Source: Salminus brasiliensis
Lineage: Eukaryota; Chordata; Actinopteri; Characiformes; Bryconidae
Direction: 5' to 3'
Length of the DNA stretch: 64,000 nucleotides
Assembly (NCBI RefSeq): GCF_030463535.1
Contig: NC_132893.1
Span: 18,026,027 to 18,090,026, forward strand
Part shown: positions 57,427 to 64,000 of the stretch, in pieces
How the letters are laid out: the number at the start of each line of letters is the position of its first letter
Position numbering within the stretch: position 1 is the first letter of the stretch
Program-made: the position numbers and the translations under genes
The notes under the pieces: model-generated
Told to the model about the DNA's origin: nothing
The model's database searches: none
The model's input: the letters and a program-made list of their open reading frames with translations, nothing else

Positions 57427-59740
57427 AGCGTGGTTTTGCTGCAAGGGGCTCCAAACTCCCTCAAGACTAAAGAGACTAGGGACAGCAGCCTGGAGTAGTG
57501 GATTACGACTCGAAGACTACACACAGTCACACCAGTGGCATGTGTCTCACTCAAAAAGTGTGGTTTTGAGTGGACTGGGGGTGCAGTGGTGCATTCAACA
57601 TTGTGTCTTTTGCAGTACTTGAAGAGGAGGAACATTTTGAAAGAGACTCTTACACTTGAGACAGTTGAAGAGCAAGGTAGTCTCTTCATTCTGGTGGTCC
57701 TGTGGTTACTATGCAGATTGAGGTCTTCATTATTATGTTTTTTGTTGTTTTGTTTTTTTTTATTAACTTTTTGTAGTTTTTTTTTTTTTTGTTTTACAAC
57801 AATGGCCTCTTCAATATAGACTTAAACTTGTTTGCTTTTTTTATTATTAATGTTATGCTGTGGTTTGTTACATTTCTTTGTCTCTGTGTTTTATTTATTG
57901 CTATTATTTTCGTAGTTCAGCTCAGGTGGGTTTTTGGTTGGGGGATTGGAGGATGCTGTGCTTGATAGACAGAGTCCATTCCAGTTCTCTCTACCCAACG
58001 GTGTGAGCTGATCTGCTCTGTCGTTGCCGTGGTAACATTCACTTAGTTAATAGTGGGGTGTGTGTGTCTTGGGTTTTTGTTTGTTTGTTTTTCTCTCTTT
58101 CTCGTTCTATCCCCCACCCCACCCCTCTCTCTCTCCGTCTGTAATTATGGCAATGGTACTTCGTAATGAGTTGAGCAGATTGTGGCGTCTTCTTACTATG
58201 AGATGCTTTGCTCTGCAGCAGACGACACAAACACTTCACTGAGTTCGGCTTTTGCTTTTGGACCTTGAAGCAGATTTTTCTTATTATTGCTTTTTCTTAA
58301 GAGCGAACCTGCAGACGACTCAAGGTCTTTCTTGTCTTTCTTGCCGTGTTTTGGTTTTTCTTTCTTCTCTCTCTCCCTTCTCTCTTTTTTTCTTGGGTTC
58401 TCTTGGGTAGGTCAGGATAAGCTACGAGGAAAATGTATACCTGGTCATTGTCTAAGATTAAGAGTGAATATATTCAGAGTTTCAGGAACGTTCCCCAGAT
58501 AATCAGAGACAAGCTTTGAAGAAGGTAAGGTCAGCGCTTGTCATTTTTGCATAGGGACTTTCAGCACCTTAAAAAGAGCCTAACCAAAGCCTGTGTTGCC
58601 GCAAGGTAACAAAAATTCAGTATTTATTTATTTCTCTTCTGATATTGTTATGAACAATAGGACATATATATTTAATGTTACTCATGAACAGAGTTTTTGT
58701 CCGTTTCCTCTGTTTTAACTTCAATTTACATTTCATCTCATGTTTAAAACTTGTTTTGCTTTGCCTGATTTTTTTTTTTCTTTCTCTTCAGTGTTGTAAA
58801 ACTATTCATATTTGAGTTTCATGCATTAGTAGTGTTTTTGTTTTCGTCCCCATCCCCTCCATGTAAAAATGCAAAGATGTGAGGCTGGAGCTCCATCTGG
58901 TGGAGGTCCAAAGAATCTGTTCACTGTAGGTTTAATTCCTCCTTTCAGTGAAGGTTTATGTTAAATCCCTACTGAGAGTAAAACCATAGAGAACTTTCAG
59001 ATATGAAATATATGTATGATATCAAAATTATTTTAGAAAAACAATCCGACATTTGCTTATTCTAAATTGTTTCTCTTTATAAGAGATGCAAATTGTACTT
59101 GACCCTTCTGGGGTTTGTGTGGAAATGCTTTTGAGATACTTCATGACTGAGTTTCATGTTTAATGTGTCGTTGCATGTATGTTGTTCCGTATGCTGTAAG
59201 ACAGACTGCAATACACCTCAGCGTTATTGATGCACATCATTGTCTGTCCAAGGACAAACACGTGAGCCGTCTTTGCAGTCTTTTAAGGACACTGAACCCA
59301 ATCTGAAAAAAAATTACCTTTGCACGCCTGTGTTTTAATCGCCATCGTGTATAATTCATTTCAACCAATATTTGAGGCTACAGCATTATGCCTAGACCAC
59401 CCACTGCCTAGATTGTCATTTTGTGACCGTTTATATACCGTTTCAGTGACGCAAGTAAAGTGAATGTGACATGTTTTCTGGTTTGTCCATTTCGTTTGGA
59501 ATTCTACATTGTCTGTTTTTAGCTTTCTTTGCTAATTTTATTTTTCTCCTGTATGTCTTCATTGTTTTCCTTTTCATAGGGCTGTATTGTGTGGATTTGT
59601 GTTTACCCTGTTCAACAGCTAATGCAATAATGTGTGTTTGTGGAATTTCCAGCCTGTGAAAGTGGTGTCCTGAGTGATGATTTGTATATAATTTTTTTTC
59701 TTTAAAGTCAGTAAATAAATATTAAAAAAATATTTTTCTA
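57427..59740 (+). other. eurl: Probable eurl 3'UTR (about 2.3 kb)
   Basis: T-rich non-coding sequence with several T-runs (57748-57790, 58768-58779). The first canonical poly(A) signal after the stop that I found is AATAAA at 59714-59719. A Pumilio-type TGTATATA lies at 59683-59690, just upstream of it. An earlier non-canonical end cannot be excluded. Confidence 0.6.
59714..59719 (+). terminator. eurl: eurl poly(A) signal
   Basis: AATAAA preceded by T-rich sequence and followed by TATTAAAAAAATATTTTTC. Confidence 0.6.
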
Positions 59741-60083
59741 GATATACATTTGCCTTGTATGCCCCTGTTTGCCATCTCTAGACTATTAAAATGGACGGCT
59801 ATGAGATAATCAATAGATTACTGGTATAAAAGGAAAAAATCATTTGGGACTGAGCTCAAATGCATAACAGAGTGAGGCGGTCCAGTCCAGTGTTGTAAGA
59901 AACCTGGTTTAAAACTGCTTCATATTGTTAACTTCTAGATGCTTAAGTGCTTTCATTAAAAAGAGCTGTTTTAAAAAGAAAAGCTTAAACATTTTTTATT
60001 GTATTGGTAGTTAGAATTGCCACTGGTACTGGTACACAGTTGGACTTTACCTTTTAAATATGTTTTAAAGGTACTAAAAAGCG

Positions 60084-60310
60084 GAGATGGTCTGAGTGAC
60101 TGACTAAGGTGCTGCCACTATGCCCCATGGTTTGAATCCTGAGTCATGCTGTCTGCCATCAGCAGCCAGAGCCTGAGTGGCCAATTAGCCCCCCCCATCA
60201 CTTTAGTGTGCTTTTCTCGGAGTGTGTTGGTTGCACAGTGGCTGGTAGTGCATGCGTTGGAGAAGGCATGTGTCAATCAACACCCTCCTTGTGTCAGGAT
60301 CATAAGTGTG
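60084..60310 (+). mobile_element. tRNA-derived SINE, family S1, copy 2
   Basis: Box B-like GGTTTGAATCCTGAGTC followed by CTGCCATCAGCAGCCAGAGC and CCAATTAGCC in the same order as the copy at 12935. The tail ends GTGTCAATCAACACCCTCC. Confidence 0.65.
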
Positions 60311-60536
60311 TTGGGCAGGAAAATTGGGTTTGTATCAGTGTCTTTAGGACCTAGGTTGTAGGTTCTTGTTTAGCACAGAATCAGTTGCAGTGTTACAATA
60401 CCAGAGATCATTTAGAAAAGCAGGTCCAAAGCAAATGCTTTAGTCCATATTTAGAGCATGGCAGTTCCCTTTCACTACCAAGGGTCAACAGTGAGTCTTT
60501 CCATTTTGCTTTCCACACACTGCTCAGGACATCTAA

Positions 60537-60688
60537 ATCAGTGTTTCTCAACTCCAGTCCCTGGAGCCTCCCAGCTGGTTCACAATCTTGTGTGATTAGG
60601 AACACTGAACGCCTGTACTGGAGCTAGGATACAGCAACAACATGGAGGGTCTGGTGATCCCTGAGGACTGGACTGAGAAATGTTGATC
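60537..60688. mobile_element. Short MITE with inverted ends (GTTTCTCAACTCCAGTCC family)
   Basis: Left end ATCAGTGTTTCTCAACTCCA then GTCCCTGG. The right end CCCTGAGGACTGGACTGAGA then AATGTTGAT is its approximate complement. About 150 bp, non-coding; the type is common in fish genomes. Confidence 0.75.
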
Positions 60689-61019
60689 TGAATGATTTCT
60701 GCCTTCCTAATAGAATAATCCAACATTTTATTATTATTATTAGTAGTAGTAGTAGTAGTATTTTAATGGGCTATAGAAAAACGTTTTGGACATTTTACAG
60801 TTGCAGATGCAGTTGCAGTGTGCTTCATGGAAGCCAATAAAAGGGGCCAATTACTATCTTGCTTTTGAGGCATGCATTACAAAAATCATGTGTTTTAAAG
60901 GTGCTTCAGTCATCCAATGGTGCTATTTTTGTCTTCAGTAGAATTCACTGAATATGTATTGGTTCTTTGGTTTTCATCTTGGTAGTGAGCAAGCAAGTCA
61001 ACATTCAAGGGGGTAGCCA
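60689..61019. other. Intergenic, no gene seen
   Basis: Simple TTA/TAG triplet run at about 60731-60759; otherwise unremarkable. Confidence 0.6.
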
Positions 61020-61156
61020 ACACCACGGCCTAAAGGTTAGAGAAGTGGGCTTGGGACAAGAAGGTTGCTGAGAGTGATGGAACAGTGCCTTCACCTCCCT
61101 CAACAATCATGGCTCAGGGGCCCTTGAGCAACACCCCTAACTCAACCAAGTTCTTC

Positions 61157-61200
<44 letters not shown>
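61020..61200 (+). mobile_element. tRNA-derived SINE fragment with (TG)n tail
   Basis: Begins CACGGCCTAAAGGTTAGAGA (box A-like), contains CAGGGGCCCTTGAGCAACAC, the counterpart of the GCCCTTGAGCAAGGCCC block in the SINE at 30062-30293, and ends in (TG)n at 61161-61197. Box B is degraded. Confidence 0.6.
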
Positions 61201-62290
61201 CATTAAACATGGAGGATATATTCCATTGTACTGCTAAGCAATACCTGTAAAGGTTGATCCTGTGGAGGCTCACCTGTCCACTTTCACTGCTCATTGCTTT
61301 GCTAGCAGCTCAACAAAATCACAACACACACAGGCAGCCAATAATTTTCTACTCAGTCTGATAAGAGTTATAGAGTACAATATTTCATCATTATGTTAAT
61401 TTAAAATATCATCATTGATTTTTGCTTTTCTGGCAGAATGGCCTCTGCAGAAAGTGGCTGCATGAAAGTCTCTTTCGGCCTGTCCCAGAGCGTACTTGCG
61501 TAATTGTGTGTGAAGCCTTTCCTAAATACCACATCAAACTGAACATCTGATGCATATCCTCACACTTATAGCATGTTAAGCAGAACCACAGGCCATTTAA
61601 GTGTGGGTTCGAATAATCTAAGCCAGCCTGGCTAAGAACATGAACATGGGCCTGTGAAGATGGGCATCCTTGTGCCGTTGCTTATCTACCTCATGTTCAT
61701 ATACAAGTTTTGGCTAAAGTGTCATCATGCCCAGCTGAGCTGAGATTTGATTCTTTGATTTAATAAACCTTGTTTTTCCATCTGTTATATTTTCAGATGG
61801 TGCCCATGAGTGTGCTTCAGCCCTCTTGTCTCTCCCTCAATCACACACACACACACATACACACACACACACTTTCCCATTCAAAACTTAGTCCATGTAT
61901 CAACTTAGTTGACCCAATGCTGAACACCAAGCCTATCACATTACCTAAATACATTTTCAATATGATCAATATTTCTTGGAGAACTGACATCCAGACTGAT
62001 TTGCACATGAGAGCTATAAATACCTGCAGGGTGTGTGATGGGATTCATGGACTGAGAAGAGGTGGTACAGTGCAGATGTGGAGGTAGGACGACCCTAAGG
62101 ACCTGCGACTGGCAGGGGACCTAAAGATGTATTCATGAAGTATTTTATACTTCATCAATACAGTATATGATCTTTGCATGAGTTCCAAAATAATCTGCAG
62201 CGCCCATGGGTGTAAGATGAAGACGGTAAAAGCCTATTCATCTAGCTATCATGCCTTAAACATTCAGCAGCACTGGGGTGGGGTAACATT
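61201..62290. other. Intergenic upstream of supt20h
   Basis: No gene found. (CA)n tracts at about 61845-61872. A 105-codon open frame at 61770-62087 is interrupted by simple repeats and has no recognisable product. Confidence 0.55.
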
Positions 62291-62543
62291 AACCACATGT
62301 ATGTAGCTACACCTCCTCCTCCTCCCGCCACCCCACCTATCATCGAGCTAAAGGGCCCATCTAACATTTCACTGCTAAATAACAAACTTAACGTCGTAAG
62401 TTTCCAAAGTTTTATTTTTCGAACTCGACTTTCGTTCGAATCGTTTCGAGTCCTCCGATTCGACTCCTCCGCTGATGCCGCTCCGCCTCCTTCTCTCGCC
62501 GGAAGTTTGGATTTTGTTGTTACACTGGAAGAAAATGGCTGCT
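62291..62543 (+). promoter_or_regulatory. supt20h: supt20h promoter and probable first (non-coding) exon
   Basis: CpG-rich with many TTCGA/TCCG motifs. An ETS-type site CCGGAAGT lies at 62499-62506 and a YY1-like AAAATGGCTGCT at 62533-62544, the usual arrangement around initiation sites of TATA-less housekeeping promoters. A GTGAGT donor at 62544 would end exon 1 at 62543. The transcription start itself is not determined. Confidence 0.55.
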
Positions 62544-63139
62544 GTGAGTTTTTTTCATTGAAGGCACTGGAGGAGCGTTTTTCGTGGTTGTTGCTGTGCA
62601 TTCTCGAGCTGCGGGGATGCGCCTCACTGGGCAAGTCCGTGTTTCTGTTCGTTGCAACCGTCCCTTAATGCCCCCGCGTCCCCGCTCGCAGAGCCCTCCT
62701 AACTTCTGCAGCTTTTTTGGCAGCAGGCTGAGGGAGCAGCGGAGCTGTTAGCCAGTTAGCATTAGCCTCAGCTAGCCTGCCATTTGCCTGAGAGCGAGCA
62801 ATGAAGTTAGCCTGGTAACACGATGAGGTTATTGTCTCCTCGAGATGCTCATGCACCGCATTTGTTCACCACAGCCTGGCGTTTCTGCTTCTCGTAGACT
62901 CTCAGTTAACGCTCTCCGTCGGTGTGTTGCTCCTACTGTTAGCCAGGTGATCACACAATGTTCAGTGCTTAGGCTAACTGGCTGGCTAGGCATCTTCATG
63001 GACCTTCATTAAGTTTCCTGTTATTTTCTTTTCGTGTCACCCACGCCTTGTGCACTGGCTTGATGAGACGCAGTGAACTGAGTGGTGAAGTCTTGTGGGG
63101 AGAACATTTCTGAAGCTATAACTGCTTTTCTGACTCCAG

Positions 63140-63229
63140 GGTTTGAATGGACTGTCAATGGACGTGACAGTTTTGGGGTAAGGACAGCATCACCTCCTGT
63201 CACGCAGCAACTGGTGGTGGATCACAATG
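63140..63229 (+). other. supt20h: supt20h leader exon ending with the start codon
   Basis: Proposed exon between acceptor TTTTCTGACTCCAG (AG at 63138-63139) and donor GTAAGC at 63230. Its last three bases, 63227-63229, are the ATG. The next exon continues [12 protein letters not shown], matching the MQQALELALDRAE start of mammalian SUPT20H. The acceptor is less certain than the donor. Confidence 0.7.
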
Positions 63230-64000
63230 GTAAGCTTGCGAGTGCTGCTTGTCCTCTGAATCTACTTAGATAACATCCACATCAGCTAGTCTTCACTGTG
63301 TGTGTATGTGAATGTGTTTGGTGGTGTTTTCTTTTTTTTTTTTTTTTTAAACCTGGTTCACTTTAGAGGTTAAGAGATGACCTTTGCGTCAAATTGGTGT
63401 GAGCGCAGCAGATATGCATGTTGAGTACCATCACCAACGTTTTGTTGTGTTTTGCAGCAACAAGTCCTAGAATATGCATTGGATCGGGCTGAGGTACGAC
63501 GTCCGTGTTGGGCAACTCTTTCGTAGTTCATGATTCATCGTACGTCATTGGCAAAAGGTTGTGCTTTGTTTTTCGATCATGCTGAAGAATGTGTGTTCTG
63601 TGTCCAGTACATCGTCGAAAGTGCTCGACAACGACCGTCTAGGAGAAGGGTCTCTTCGAGTGGGAGGAAGTCGTTATATCAGAAACTTTATGAACTGTAC
63701 ATTGAAGAGTGTGAAAAAGAGCCAGAGTTAAAGGTAATACTAGCAAACCAGATTTGTTCTCATGTGCAGCTTTAAATTGCAGCATTTATAGTATTTTTAA
63801 AAAAAATATTCTTTGCATTTTTGCATTTTTATTTTTACATATTAGGGAAAATATGGACATTTGAGGTTTAATGTTTTTAACAGAGGAATGCACTCACAAA
63901 ATGCCACAATATGTTTTCTTCCCACAGAAACTTAGAAGAAATGTGAATCTACTAGAGAAGCTGGTGTCACAGGAGTCAGTCTCGTGCCTGGTGGTCAACC
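63227..64000 (+). CDS. supt20h: SAGA subunit SPT20 homologue (SUPT20H), 5' part, runs off the window
   Basis: Coding parts: 63227-63229 (ATG), 63458-63493, 63608-63733 and 63928 to beyond 64000, all GT-AG and in frame. The first 79 residues start [20 protein letters not shown], continue with [20 protein letters not shown], then [20 protein letters not shown] and [18 protein letters not shown]. This is nearly identical to the N-terminus of mammalian SUPT20H (FAM48A/p38IP), the start of the Spt20 domain. Known role: structural subunit of the SAGA histone-acetyltransferase co-activator in the nucleus, also reported to bind p38 MAPK. Mammalian proteins exceed 700 residues, so only about a tenth is present here. 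Confidence 0.95.
63458..63493 (+). CDS. supt20h: supt20h second coding exon (36 nt micro-exon)
   Basis: Encodes exactly [12 protein letters not shown]. The acceptor is TTTTGCAG|CA and the donor GAG|GTACGA. Too short to appear as an open frame; identified from phase and family similarity. Confidence 0.92.
63608..63733 (+). CDS. supt20h: supt20h third coding exon
   Basis: 126 nt, 42 codons, from [14 protein letters not shown] to EKEPELK. The acceptor is GTGTCCAG|TA and the donor AAG|GTAATA. An open frame continues into the intron for 14 codons only by chance. Confidence 0.95.
63928..64000 (+). CDS. supt20h: supt20h fourth coding exon (partial)
   Basis: [20 protein letters not shown] then LVVN, plus one base at the window edge. 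The acceptor is TTCTTCCCACAG|AA. Confidence 0.95.

Noticed and set aside
62242-62634. 130-codon minus-strand open frame over the supt20h promoter
   Set aside because: Lies in CpG/CCT-rich promoter DNA; Ser/Arg/Gly-rich composition follows base composition. A divergent transcript is possible but a protein is not supported.

Overview
This window is vertebrate nuclear DNA, almost certainly from a teleost fish. Three split genes with GT-AG introns encode recognisable vertebrate proteins. The AT-rich non-coding DNA is packed with (GT)n microsatellites, Tc1/mariner remnants, tRNA-derived SINEs and short palindromic (MITE-like) elements typical of bony-fish genomes. There is no bacterial or organellar character, no CRISPR array and no operon.

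Layout. 1-4.5 kb: a minisatellite with no G on the + strand for 569 nt, a deleted Tc1/mariner copy and a dispersed AT-rich repeat. 4.5-24.4 kb: ripk4 (+), eight coding exons that splice in frame to an 810-residue RIP-family kinase with an ankyrin-repeat tail, followed by a long AT-rich 3' region. 24.4-26.66 kb: on the minus strand, one uninterrupted 731-codon exon for an unrecognised protein with an aromatic-rich N-terminus and five to six tandem repeats of about 100-120 residues. It converges tail-to-tail on ripk4, with opposed poly(A) signals within about 50 bp. 26.7-33.2 kb: an intergenic repeat dump (Tc1 fragment with an inverted duplication, two MITE copies, two SINEs). 33.2-59.7 kb: eurl (C21orf91 homologue, +), with a CpG-rich promoter, four coding exons (277 residues), a 17.2 kb first coding intron and a U-rich 3'UTR. 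59.7-62.4 kb: intergenic SINEs and a MITE. 62.4-64 kb: promoter and first exons of supt20h (SAGA subunit SPT20 homologue, +), cut by the window end. Its start codon is the last three bases of a leader exon.

The three known genes are not a functional cluster: epithelial kinase signalling, a neural/retinal developmental factor and a chromatin co-activator subunit. The most novel item is the minus-strand tandem-repeat protein gene. Exon joins were worked out by hand from splice sites, reading phase and remembered family sequences. Repeat classifications rest on terminal repeats, box A/B motifs, transposase-like translations and copy-to-copy comparison inside the window. No database search was possible.
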